Shown here one piece after another: positions 1-8,674 of a stretch of 51,038 nt of DNA. The notes beneath the pieces were generated by a model. It was not told where the DNA came from. It ran no database searches and saw only the letters and a list, made by a program, of their open reading frames with translations. A program made the position numbers and the translations under genes. The DNA comes from Chloroflexota bacterium (GTDB taxonomy: Bacteria > Chloroflexota > Anaerolineae > Anaerolineales > Villigracilaceae), in NCBI GenBank assembly GCA_016234555.1, contig JACRBJ010000053.1:1-51038 (forward strand), written 5' to 3'. Each line of letters begins with the position of its first letter. Position 1 is the stretch's first letter.

Positions 1-1671
1 TATAACATGCCTTCCTTCAAAGAAGTATTGTCAAACATCGCCAAGGCATGGCGTGAAGATGTTCAGGAAGTGGATCGAGTTGGAAATCAGGTACTCGAAC
101 ACATACGTCCCCCCATACCCAGGCCTGAGAATAGAAATGAAATAACCACAGATGTTCTCGAAGCAGCTATAAAGAACCTGATTGAATCTTACGATTGGGG
201 ATATGGAGGTTGGGGCCCGGCGCCGAAGTTTCCGCAACCCATGACCATCGAATTTCTTTTACGACGAACAAGTACTGATACAACTCAACGTGAACAAATT
301 ATTAAGGCTGTCACTCATACATTAAGTGCAATGTCACGCGGCGGGATGTATGATATTGTCGGCGGCGGTTTTTCCCGTTATAGCGTCGATAATTTTTGGA
401 GAACGCCTCATTTTGAAAAAATGACATATGATAACGCCCAATTAGCCCTGGCATATCTACATGGGTATTTGGTCACTGGCAACACAGACTATCGCAGGAT
501 TTGCGAGGAGACGCTGGATTTTGTCCTGCGCGAATTAACCCATTCAGAAGGTGGATTTTTCAGCAGCTTGGATGCCGATTCAGAAGGTGAAGAAGGGAAA
601 TTCTATGTCTGGACGCAAGAAGAACTCGAGGGAGTACTCGGTTCTGATTTCGACTTTTTCAAGGTTGCTTATGGCATTAACCCATCTGGGAACTGGGAAG
701 GCAAAACGATCCTGCAACGTGCTCTGGATGGATTCACACTCGCAGCCCGCTTCAAAATGGAGCAAGAAGAACTTTGGCAAAAATTGTCCAAATGTCACGC
801 AAAACTTTTAGAAGCAAGAAGTTCACGCATCCGCCCCGCTACTGATGACAAAGTTCTGGTGATGTGGAACTCCCTGATGCTCAAAGCCTTTGCAGAGGCT
901 GGGCGTTATCTGAATAGGCAGGATTATCTACAGGTTGCCATTCGTAACGCACGTTTCTTGTTGAGTAATCTTTATGTCAATGATCGGCTGCACCGATCCT
1001 GGCGGGAGGGACAGGCAAAACATAATGCCTACCTAGAAGACTATGCCGGTCTGATTTTGGCGCTTTTATCGCTGTACCAATCCGATCCGAATAAGGAATG
1101 GTATCATTCGGCTTTGAAACTCGCCGATGAAATGGTCGAACACTTTGTTGACCCCAATGGAGGTTTTTTCGATACCCGCGATGATCATGAAGCCCTCCTT
1201 GTACGACCGAAAGACATTCAGGATAACGCCACTCCATCTGGGAACGCGCTTGCCGCCATTACTCTGTTGGAGTTGGCAGCATATGGCGATCGGACGGAAT
1301 GGCGAGATCTTGCCGAGGAGATGCTTTCCTCAGTATATGGAGCGATGCTACGCTATCCGACTGCCTTCGCGCAATGGTTGTGCGCTGCCGATTTTGCTGT
1401 CGGTCCGACCCGTGAGGTGACAATTATCGGTGACGCACAGCATGCTGAAACCAAAGAATTGTTGAATACCCTTTGGAAAACGTTCCGGCCCCGACAGGTA
1501 ACAGCGATTTCCGCTTACCCACCGGAGCCGGATGCGCCAGCCTTGCTGAAGGATAGACCTTTATTGAATGATCTTCCAACAGCTTATGTGTGTCAAAGAT
1601 TTGTTTGTTTACAGCCAGTCAATTCGTCAACTGAGATGGAGTCCCAACTGGCGGATATCGCAAATCCTTAG
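1..1671 (+). CDS. DUF255 / thioredoxin-domain protein (YyaL/SSP411-like), 5' end outside window
   Basis: The reading frame is open to the first base, so the start lies upstream; the ATG at 7 is internal. The visible 556 or so residues are the C-terminal (alpha/alpha)6-barrel part of the DUF255 family. In that family an N-terminal thioredoxin-like domain precedes a glycosidase-like barrel. Family hallmarks are the segment ending HFEKMTYDNA, the SLDADSEGEEGKFYVW stretch, KVLVMWNSLM, and a complete C-terminus (ATAYVCQRF-type ending). The biochemical role of this family is not established. The gene looks less GC-rich than its downstream copy, which begins only about 70 bp after this stop. Family assignment is secure; function is not. 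Confidence 0.85.
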   Translation, partial: YNMPSFKEVLSNIAKAWREDVQEVDRVGNQVLEHIRPPIPRPENRNEITTDVLEAAIKNLIESYDWGYGGWGPAPKFPQPMTIEFLLRRTSTDTTQREQIIKAVTHTLSAMSRGGMYDIVGGGFSRYSVDNFWRTPHFEKMTYDNAQLALAYLHGYLVTGNTDYRRICEETLDFVLRELTHSEGGFFSSLDADSEGEEGKFYVWTQEELEGVLGSDFDFFKVAYGINPSGNWEGKTILQRALDGFTLAARFKMEQEELWQKLSKCHAKLLEARSSRIRPATDDKVLVMWNSLMLKAFAEAGRYLNRQDYLQVAIRNARFLLSNLYVNDRLHRSWREGQAKHNAYLEDYAGLILALLSLYQSDPNKEWYHSALKLADEMVEHFVDPNGGFFDTRDDHEALLVRPKDIQDNATPSGNALAAITLLELAAYGDRTEWRDLAEEMLSSVYGAMLRYPTAFAQWLCAADFAVGPTREVTIIGDAQHAETKELLNTLWKTFRPRQVTAISAYPPEPDAPALLKDRPLLNDLPTAYVCQRFVCLQPVNSSTEMESQLADIANP

Positions 1672-1741
1672 TGAGCCATTAGACCATAACTACCGACTGA
1701 TAACCGTGCTGAAAACAACACTCCGTTTGTACGATTGGGTA

Positions 1742-2998
1742 CACTATTACGAAAAAATGCTTTACGACAACGCCCTCCTCGTCCGCGCGTATTTGCACGC
1801 CTGGCAGGTGACGAAGGAACCCGCGTTCAAACGCATCGTGGAGGAAACGCTGGATTTTGTCCAACGCGAAATGACTCACGAACAGGGCGGCTTTTATTCA
1901 TCGCTCGACGCCGACTCTGAAGGTGTGGAGGGCAAGTTTTACGTCTGGACTTTGGATGAAATCCGCGAGACGCTGAAGGAGGATTCCGAATTCTTCGAGG
2001 CGGCTTATAGAATCTCTGCGAAAGGGAATTGGGAGGGCAGGACGGTTTTGCAGCGCGCATTGGATGATTCCTCGCTGGCGGCTCGGTTTGGGATCGCGCC
2101 CGAGGCTGTTCCCACCAAACTGGCTGATTCTCACGCGCAGCTTTTGGCTGTCCGAGGTCGGCGGGTTCGCCCTGGAACTGACGATAAAATCATCACAGCC
2201 TGGAACGGTTTGATGCTGGCGACGTTTGCCGAGGCGGCGCGGGTGTTCGACGACTCAGGTCGTCACTACGAAAAAATCGCCGCACGTAACGCAGAATTCC
2301 TGCTGACCGCCCTGAGACCCGACGGTCAATTGCGCCGCGTTTGGCGGGACGGCAAAACCACCAATGCCGGCTTCCTCGAAGATTATGCCGCCCTGATTTT
2401 GGGATTGCTGGAGTTGTACCAGACCGATTTCAAGGACAAGTGGTTCACATCCGCAGTAAAATTGGCGGACGAGATGATCGAAAAGTTCAGCGACCCCGAT
2501 GGCGGCTTCTTCGACACGCCGCGCGACGGCGAGACGTTGTTGATCCGCCCAAAGGATATTGCCGACAATGCCACCCCGTCGGGCAATGCGCTGGCTTGCG
2601 AGGCGTTGCTCAAACTGGCGGCTTACACCGACAATGGAAGATACCGCGACCTCGCGGAGCAAACCCTGACCATCGCAAGCGAAACGGCGCTGCGGTATCC
2701 GCTGGGATTTGCGCGATGGCTGTCGGCGGCGGAAAATGCCCACTGGAAGACGAATCAGCTTGCGGTGTTGGGCGAAGCAGAAAGCCTCGGGCGTTTGCTC
2801 AAGGTCATTCGAGCAGAATACAGACCGGGCGTGGTAACAGCCGCTTCGGTCTTTCCTCCAGAAAAAGACGCTCCCGCCCTATTGCATGGACGCGGGCTGG
2901 TGGATGGGAAGGCGACGGCGTATCTCTGCGAGGGGTTCGTTTGCAAACAGCCGACGAACGACCCTGAGGTACTGGCGGAACAATTAGGTCCTGCATAA
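1742..2998 (+). pseudogene. Second DUF255-family copy, 5'-truncated
   Basis: From about 1742 the frame encodes YYEKMLYDNALLVRAYLHAW and then runs colinear with the preceding gene to its C-terminus (SLDADSEGVEGKFYVW, ITAWNGLMLATFAEAA, ATAYLCEGFVCKQP). Everything normally upstream is missing: the thioredoxin domain and the first part of the barrel. The open frame extends back to 1568, but that part overlaps the first gene in another frame and resembles nothing in the family. The only sensible internal start is the ATG at 1757. It could be a remnant of an older copy displaced by the upstream paralogue, or an assembly joint. A truncated product might still be made, but it would lack the redox domain. 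Confidence 0.7.
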
Positions 2999-3024
2999 AA
3001 TATAAAACAGGTAGGCTCAAGTCA

Positions 3025-4065
3025 ATGACACCCGAAATAATATCTGACCGCGAATTGCACAAACTGCTGTCCATCTATGACGTTTACAAGCAGGAAAGAA
3101 TCGAGGATGAAAATCCCTTCCTGGCGCTGCTGGCGTTGATCGAGCAGGGGAGAGAGGAGTATGCGCTCGAGGAGCGGATATGCCAGCCGGGGGAGGTCAT
3201 CGTCCGCGAACACGCCGCCGGCGATAATTTTTACATCATTCGTTCCGGGCAAACCGTGGTGATCAAGGGCGATATCCAAAACCAGACCATCCTGGGTTTC
3301 CGCAGCATCGGGGAGTCAATCGGGGAAATGGCTTTGCTCGAAAACCTGCCGCGTTCCGCCACGGTCATTGCCCTCGACGTTGTTTCCCTGTGGCATTTCA
3401 ACCGCGATGCGTTCTACCGGTTCGTGAGGGAAAACCCGTCGTTCAGCTTGAATTTGATGAACATGCTCAGCGGGAGGATCCGAAAATCGGAAGAGGAGCG
3501 CATGCGCGGTTATGCGCGGGAGATGAAGCAGGTGGTGGCGCTGGAAACGTTGAGCCGGCAAGCCACGCACGACCCGTTGACCGGGCTGTTCAACCGGCGG
3601 TATCTCGATCAAATATTGTACGGGGAAATCGCCCACGCCATGCAGAGCGATTCGATGGTGGGCATTCTGATGGCGGACGTGGATCTTTTCAAGGAGATCA
3701 ACGACAGGCACGGTCACAAGGCGGGGGATGTGATGCTCCAGTCGCTGGGCAAACTGATGAAAAATTCCGTGCGGTCGGCGGATGTTGTCTGCCGGTACGG
3801 CGGCGAGGAGTTTGTGATCGTAATGCCCGGCGTTTCGGAGGCGACCATGAACCGATGCGCCGAGGATATACGTTCCCGGTTCGAGGAATCCCGCGTCGTG
3901 TTCGAGAATCATGAACTCCGGGCCACCATTTCGATCGGAGCGGCGATCTATCCTCTGCACGGTTCGAGCGTGGACGAAGTGTTTATCCACGCCGACCGCG
4001 CCATGTACCAGGCAAAGAAACATGGGCGCAACCGGGTCGTTGTTTTTTCGCCCCAGGGAACTTAA
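3025..4065 (+). CDS. Cyclic-nucleotide-binding diguanylate cyclase
   Basis: A 346-residue soluble protein. Residues about 50-150 form a Crp-type cNMP-binding domain, with the phosphate-binding-cassette motif IGEMALLENLPRSATV. A short helical linker leads to a GGDEF domain (about 180-342) starting DPLTGLFNRRYL, with an intact GGEEF active site near residue 258. An RSAD sequence lies exactly five residues before GGEEF, which is the RxxD inhibitory I-site, so feedback control by c-di-GMP is expected. The domain order suggests that a cyclic nucleotide modulates c-di-GMP synthesis; that is inference. The gene stands alone and converges with the MinD-like operon across a shared stem-loop. Confidence 0.9.
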   Translation: MTPEIISDRELHKLLSIYDVYKQERIEDENPFLALLALIEQGREEYALEERICQPGEVIVREHAAGDNFYIIRSGQTVVIKGDIQNQTILGFRSIGESIGEMALLENLPRSATVIALDVVSLWHFNRDAFYRFVRENPSFSLNLMNMLSGRIRKSEEERMRGYAREMKQVVALETLSRQATHDPLTGLFNRRYLDQILYGEIAHAMQSDSMVGILMADVDLFKEINDRHGHKAGDVMLQSLGKLMKNSVRSADVVCRYGGEEFVIVMPGVSEATMNRCAEDIRSRFEESRVVFENHELRATISIGAAIYPLHGSSVDEVFIHADRAMYQAKKHGRNRVVVFSPQGT

Positions 4066-4070
4066 GAAAG

Positions 4071-4128
4071 AACGTCCCGAAGGTTGAAGCGAGCCAGTTT
4101 AGCCGGCTTTCAAAACATTCGGGACGTT
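4071..4128. terminator. Stem-loop between convergent genes
   Basis: An 11-bp perfect inverted repeat, AACGTCCCGAA at 4071-4081 and TTCGGGACGTT at 4118-4128, lies between the cyclase stop (4065) and the stop of the minus-strand operon (4152). It is followed by GTTTCAAAAA on the plus strand. The loop is 36 nt, longer than in textbook terminators. The position between two convergent stops makes a bidirectional terminator the likely role. Confidence 0.55.
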
Positions 4129-4151
4129 TGTTTCAAAAATGACGGGGAAAC

Positions 4152-4901
4152 TCAGACGGACAGCCGTTCCGCAAGTTCGTCAAGTTGGGTTGTGAGGGGG
4201 TGCGACGGGTATTGAAGCGCAAAGGGACGGGCGCTGGAAAGCGCCATCAGTTCCTCGGAGTGTTTCAGCACAATTCCCCCGCCGCAATGGTAGGTTTCTT
4301 CGAGCTGGCGGGCGGCGTCTTCAACATCGAGAGTCTCCGGGGCATCATTCAAGACCAGGTGAATAATCGGGACCTGCAACCTGCGAATCATGTCCACGGT
4401 GACAGCCGTGCCTTGAAAGTCGCCCTTGTCCGGGTGCAAAACCAGGACAACGGTGTTCGAGACCGCAATCGCCTGCAGCGTACTTTCGTTCAAGCCGGCG
4501 GGGGCGTCCACAAGAATCACGTCCAGAGACAATTCCTTTTTCAGTTTATCCAATCCGCCCGCGTAATGATCGATGTTCCGGGGGATGCGGATGCTTTGCA
4601 GGATGTCGGAAATTTTGCTGCTGGCGGGCAGGATGAACAAACCACCCGCAGCGTCGCCTGCAAACTGCGAGGTCACATCCCGGGCAACGGAAAGGATATC
4701 GCATTTGCCCCACAGGTAATCGTTGAAGGCGCACTCAGGGTCGGGTATGCCGAAAAATAGGTGAACGCCGGGCGACTGAAAATCCGTATCGATGAGTGCA
4801 ACCCGCCGCCCCCGCTTTGCCAGCAATACGGCAAGGCTGGAGACGAGGCTGGTTTTACCAACTCCGCGCCGAAAGGAATGAATGGTGACAATTGTACTCA
4901 T
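4152..4901 (-). CDS. MinD/ParA-like ATPase A
   Basis: A 249-residue SIMIBI P-loop ATPase. The ATG at 4901 is chosen because the family begins MSTIVTIHSFRRGVGKTS; an open frame 13 codons longer has no support. The P-loop reads FRRGVGKTS, so Arg stands where the MinD/ParA signature Lys (KGG) normally is. Switch-type motifs are DTDFQSPGVH and VDAPAGL. It shares NDYLWGKC with the other MinD-like protein of this operon (10616-11377), marking the two as one subfamily. It is the last gene of the six-gene minus-strand operon, 53 bp after the nucleosidase gene. MinD-like proteins usually act as ATP-dependent dimers that position partners at membrane or DNA. No C-terminal membrane-targeting helix is obvious here. 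Confidence 0.85.
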   Translation of the reverse strand: MSTIVTIHSFRRGVGKTSLVSSLAVLLAKRGRRVALIDTDFQSPGVHLFFGIPDPECAFNDYLWGKCDILSVARDVTSQFAGDAAGGLFILPASSKISDILQSIRIPRNIDHYAGGLDKLKKELSLDVILVDAPAGLNESTLQAIAVSNTVVLVLHPDKGDFQGTAVTVDMIRRLQVPIIHLVLNDAPETLDVEDAARQLEETYHCGGGIVLKHSEELMALSSARPFALQYPSHPLTTQLDELAERLSV

Positions 4902-4954
4902 GAGGTGTTTCCCTGTATGTTTCGTGAAAGTATCGCTCAACCTTCAACAACAAA

Positions 4955-5716
4955 CTATAAAGCGCTGCCAATCCGTCTGATGACAAGCTCGAAAATTCTT
5001 CCATAATTCGAAGTCGCCGCCACCAGGAAGGTGGTGAACGAGATATTCGCGGAATGATCCGCCTTGTCTGAAATAGCGCGGATGCACAGGAATGGCACGC
5101 GGTTTATCTCACATGTGTGGGCAATCGCCGCGGCTTCCATGTCGATGCAGAGGGCATGATGAGTGTTCCACAATTCCCATGCCTTGTCCCGGTTGTTGAT
5201 GAACTGGTCTCCGCTGATGATCCTCCCCATGTGGACTTTTGGAACGCGGTCCTCCAACCCGGTCAACGGGCTGGTTTGGGCAATCTCGAACGCCATTTGA
5301 GTCAATTTTGGGTCGGTGCGAAATGCCTGTTGGGAACGGAATTGCAGCCTGCCGTCGCTGGCAGTAAATACATCGAAAATCAAGTCGCCAGGCTGCAAAC
5401 CCCAGGCGGTCAAATCGAAATCGTGCTGAATGGCTTCGGTGGCGATCACCAGGTCGCCCACCTCAAGCTCCGAAGCGCTGGCACCGGAACTGCCCATGTT
5501 GAAAATCACATCCACCGAAAAGTGGTCGATCATCTGCTGGGCGGCGATGGCGGCATTGACCTTGCCCGGGTCGCAGCGCGTAAGGTAAATCTCATGCGCG
5601 GAAGCCTCTCCCAGCCAGAAGGCGCGGCTGCCTCTTTCGATTTTCCGCGGGTTTTCCATGATCTGCCGAATGGAGGCAAGTTCCTCGTCCATGGCGCCAA
5701 TGATCCCGATTTTCAT
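4955..5716 (-). CDS. mtnN: 5'-methylthioadenosine/S-adenosylhomocysteine nucleosidase
   Basis: A 253-residue MTAN/Pfs-type nucleosidase that splits adenine from methylthioadenosine and S-adenosylhomocysteine. It has the family start MKIGIIGAMDEEL with Glu12 in the usual catalytic place, the NMGSSGA phosphate/ribose-binding loop, CIDMEAAAIAH (ribose-binding Met-Glu) and RAISDKAD with the catalytic Asp. A clear Shine-Dalgarno, AAGGAG, lies 7 nt before the ATG. The ATG follows the preceding gene's TGA with no gap, so translational coupling is likely. All catalytic residues are present, so it is probably an active enzyme. Its place inside a receptor/MinD operon is unusual: it may be a passenger, or it may link SAM by-products to the signalling proteins. 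Confidence 0.92.
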   Translation of the reverse strand: MKIGIIGAMDEELASIRQIMENPRKIERGSRAFWLGEASAHEIYLTRCDPGKVNAAIAAQQMIDHFSVDVIFNMGSSGASASELEVGDLVIATEAIQHDFDLTAWGLQPGDLIFDVFTASDGRLQFRSQQAFRTDPKLTQMAFEIAQTSPLTGLEDRVPKVHMGRIISGDQFINNRDKAWELWNTHHALCIDMEAAAIAHTCEINRVPFLCIRAISDKADHSANISFTTFLVAATSNYGRIFELVIRRIGSAL

Positions 5717-6637
5717 TCAGGCGCTCCTTTCCTTCGTCGATTTCGCCCTGATCTCAGCCGCGCGCTTTTGAAGCGACTGGAAATAGTCGGAGCCGAGAAT
5801 TTGCTCCACCTCCCTCCGCTTTTTCGCTTCGTCGATGACGATCTTCAATTGCGCCACTTCATGCTGCAAGGCGCGTACACGCCGCTGTCCAGCCAGGAAA
5901 CCAGAAAACACCAACCCGATCACGATTGTGACGACCGCCATGAACAAAAAGGAACGGTTCACCGAATCGCGCGCGCCGCTTTCCTGCATGATGGCTGCCA
6001 ATGGGGTGGTCAAACCGATCATCCATTGGACGTTGTTCTTTTCGTCGACCACCGCCGGGGTCCACGCGCCGATCTCGATCCCCTTTTCCCAAGAAAACAA
6101 CCCGGCATATTCGCTTCCCTTGTTCTGATCCCAAACATACCAGCCGATACCTTCGCGGCGCGACATGACGTCGTCGAGCATCTGGTCGTAATCGCTCGCC
6201 CCGCCCGGGACCTTCGCGCGCCTGGGCAGGAACTCATTGATGGGAACCCCGAAATAGGGGAAATCGGCGCTTCTGTCAAAGACCATGCGGTCATCGCTGC
6301 CAATCACCCAGGCATCCCCTTCGGGTACAAGCAAGCTGATTGGCTTGACATATTTCGCCAGAAATTGCAGCTCAATTTCTTGAACCTGTTCCGGGGTGAT
6401 GGTGTCGGGATCAAGCCCCAGGATGGTCAACTGGTCATCCCAATATACGGTGGCGGCGCGGGCGGTTGCGCGGACGATCTCCAGCTCGGCAGCCTGGATC
6501 GATTTGGTGGTCGCCTCCCTCAGGCTCACGTATTGGGAATAAACGTTATACCAGCCAAACAGCACCAGCCCCACCGTCATGAACAGCAGGGCGTAAAAAG
6601 ATGATTGGGCGCGATCACCAAATATTTTTTTTAGCAT
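5717..6637 (-). CDS. Membrane receptor with extracytoplasmic sensor domain and coiled-coil C-terminal signature
   Basis: 306 residues. TM1 is at about 12-32 and an extracytoplasmic Cache/CHASE-like region spans about 33-225 (it contains WVIGSDDRMVFDRSADFPYFG and EIGAWTPAVVDEKN). TM2 is near 228-250. A short cytoplasmic coiled coil ends in SDYFQSLQKRAAEIRAKS. There is no kinase, cyclase, HAMP or methyl-accepting domain, so output must pass through the C-terminal helix. The same tail occurs in the next gene upstream (6663-8657). The start ATG has GAGGA 6-7 nt upstream. The exact sensor fold cannot be named by eye, and no ligand can be inferred. Probable role: membrane sensor or scaffold for the MinD-like proteins encoded beside it. 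Confidence 0.7.
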   Translation of the reverse strand: MLKKIFGDRAQSSFYALLFMTVGLVLFGWYNVYSQYVSLREATTKSIQAAELEIVRATARAATVYWDDQLTILGLDPDTITPEQVQEIELQFLAKYVKPISLLVPEGDAWVIGSDDRMVFDRSADFPYFGVPINEFLPRRAKVPGGASDYDQMLDDVMSRREGIGWYVWDQNKGSEYAGLFSWEKGIEIGAWTPAVVDEKNNVQWMIGLTTPLAAIMQESGARDSVNRSFLFMAVVTIVIGLVFSGFLAGQRRVRALQHEVAQLKIVIDEAKKRREVEQILGSDYFQSLQKRAAEIRAKSTKERSA

Positions 6638-6662
6638 GGGTTTCCTCGAAACCTGACAATGG

Positions 6663-8657
6663 TCAGGGTTTTGATTTTCCTTTGCGAGATAAAGACCTCA
6701 CACGAATTTCGGAGGCGCGTTTTTGCAGGGTTTGGAAATAATCTGACTCGACGATTTGAGAGACATCCTTTTGTTTCTTCTTTTGGTCGATTTCGATCTT
6801 CAGTTCACGAATTTGCCGCTTGAGTTCCTGCTCCCGCCGTCGGACCTGAATTGCGTTGTTGAGAGCAATGGAAGCCAGCGCAGCAAGGCGATTCAAACGA
6901 CGTTGGTCATCGCCGGTAAAGGCTTCCCTTCGGTGGTTTTCCAGGAAAACCAACCCCATCGGCTTTTCATCCATCACCAGCGGCATGGCAAGCAGCGAAA
7001 AGACGTCTCTCTCCGTCATGTAGGCTTTCACATCCGGGACAGCATCGACATTCTCCGATTGTAAACCTTCCACCAGTAAACTGTGTTTGTGCTCAAGGAT
7101 TTGCCCGGCAAGGATTTCGGTCACACCGTCCGTTTTCGACGTACTGGAAACTTCGAGGTGCAAACCATTCCCCTGGGCGATATATATCCCTGTAAAATCA
7201 GACCTGACCGTCCTTTCCACGGCAGAGAGGACGGTATCGAGCGTTTTCTCGTACTCCATGGCGGCGGCAATGGTCTGTCCAAGGACGTAAATCGACCCAA
7301 GTTCATTGATACGTTTATGCAGAGCGGCAACCATTTCGTCAAATGCAAGCGAAAGGTTATAAATTTCCCTGGTCCCGCGGACCCTGGAAGTGTCGATATC
7401 CGCCGTGACAGTTCCCGACCGCTCATCGTCGATGCTGGCGTCCATCGCATCGACTGAAGAACTGATCATGCGCGCTTTCTTCGACAACCAGGTAACAGGT
7501 TGTGAAATCCAGCGGGCAATGATGATCGAGACCGCCAAAGCCAGCAGGACCAAAACAACTGTCCAATACTTCACCTGATCGGCAATGTCTGTGGCGGGCT
7601 GAATGATCTCGTTACGCGGCTGCATCAGAGCGAGATGCCAATTCGTCGCGGGAACAGGCGCATAAACAACCACCCACTGCTCGCCCACGGTATCGGTAAC
7701 GGTTTTTGTTCCCTCCCCATTTTCGAGCATATCTGTCACCACATCCGCCATGTACGGTTCATGTTCAGCCAGTTTGATATTAACTTCAGATCCCAACGGG
7801 ATATTCTCGGGCACATATTTTCTGTGGGCAATGACATTCCCATCTTTATCCAACAGGAAACCAAAACCCTTGTCTCCAACCTTGAAGCCAAGCACTTCCT
7901 CCTGCAGGCTCTTGATCAGAACGTCGTTCGACATGACGCCAATCAAAGTATCCCCGTCATAAATGGGATATGAATTGGTAAACATCAAACCCGCCCTGGC
8001 ATAATCATTGTACGGCGCTGTCCAAACGGATTTCCTATCAGGGTTGTTTGTCTGGTCCGCAACCGTGAAAAAGGAGATGGTCTGCGGCTGCCAATCGGCG
8101 CCATAAAATGCGCTTTCCGTCCAGGGATATAAGCGCATCATGCCACTGGGCAGGGTCAAATACAGCCATTGTGAGTGGAGATTGCTTTCGTGAATGGAAC
8201 GAAACAGGGGATCCAATTCCTCCGTGGCGGCAATCGTCCTTTCGAGTTGGGGCGTCAAAGGAGTATTTTTGTTCAGGTAGGCATTTGATACATGGTTATC
8301 GCCATACCGAGGTTTGTAAACTTCCTGATACCAGCGGTCCGAGCCATAGATATTTTGATCATCCCGTTGATATTTTTCCAACCGGAGCCGGATCTCTTCC
8401 GCAGATAGTTCATCGCTAAGCATCAGTAATTTTGCCTGAGACGCCAGAAGCTGCGTTGCATTTTCCAGCGCATGCAACCGCTCATTGATCGCGGAGGCGT
8501 GAGCCTCTGCACGAAAGCGAAGTTGCGAAATCTGTTCCGTCTCGACGGTGCGCCCTGTGGTTTGAATTGCGCTGGCAGACATCAATCCCAAGGTAATGGC
8601 GCTGGTCAACATAAGACCGAACACCATAAGCCAGAAGGTGGAAATTCTTTGCATCAT
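6663..8657 (-). CDS. dCache-HAMP-GAF receptor with coiled-coil C-terminal signature
   Basis: About 664 residues. TM1 is near the N-terminus. A long dCache_1-type extracytoplasmic domain carries the typical QWLYLTLPSGMMRLYPW, SVWTAPYNDYA and GYxxDxxG-like GFGFLLDKDGNVIAH motifs. TM2 (VLVLLALAVSIIIARWI) precedes a HAMP with a long acidic insertion, then a GAF domain (about 450-610). A coiled coil ends in SDYFQTLQKRASEIRVRS. No enzymatic output domain follows the GAF. The open frame reaches a TTG at 8678 that overlaps the upstream stop; ATG at 8657 or 8654 is preferred because it starts just before the hydrophobic segment. dCache domains bind small molecules such as amino acids or amines; the ligand here is unknown. 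Confidence 0.8.
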   Translation of the reverse strand: MMQRISTFWLMVFGLMLTSAITLGLMSASAIQTTGRTVETEQISQLRFRAEAHASAINERLHALENATQLLASQAKLLMLSDELSAEEIRLRLEKYQRDDQNIYGSDRWYQEVYKPRYGDNHVSNAYLNKNTPLTPQLERTIAATEELDPLFRSIHESNLHSQWLYLTLPSGMMRLYPWTESAFYGADWQPQTISFFTVADQTNNPDRKSVWTAPYNDYARAGLMFTNSYPIYDGDTLIGVMSNDVLIKSLQEEVLGFKVGDKGFGFLLDKDGNVIAHRKYVPENIPLGSEVNIKLAEHEPYMADVVTDMLENGEGTKTVTDTVGEQWVVVYAPVPATNWHLALMQPRNEIIQPATDIADQVKYWTVVLVLLALAVSIIIARWISQPVTWLSKKARMISSSVDAMDASIDDERSGTVTADIDTSRVRGTREIYNLSLAFDEMVAALHKRINELGSIYVLGQTIAAAMEYEKTLDTVLSAVERTVRSDFTGIYIAQGNGLHLEVSSTSKTDGVTEILAGQILEHKHSLLVEGLQSENVDAVPDVKAYMTERDVFSLLAMPLVMDEKPMGLVFLENHRREAFTGDDQRRLNRLAALASIALNNAIQVRRREQELKRQIRELKIEIDQKKKQKDVSQIVESDYFQTLQKRASEIRVRSLSRKGKSKP

Positions 8658-8674
8658 AGGGCATCCATAACAGG

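Noticed and set aside
1568..1741. Upstream part of the second DUF255 frame as true coding sequence
   Set aside because: It overlaps the end of the first gene in another frame and shows no family similarity until 1742.
5117..6604. Plus-strand open frame of 495 codons across mtnN and the receptor gene
   Set aside because: Antisense to two well-supported genes with clear motifs and Shine-Dalgarno sites; no family resemblance.
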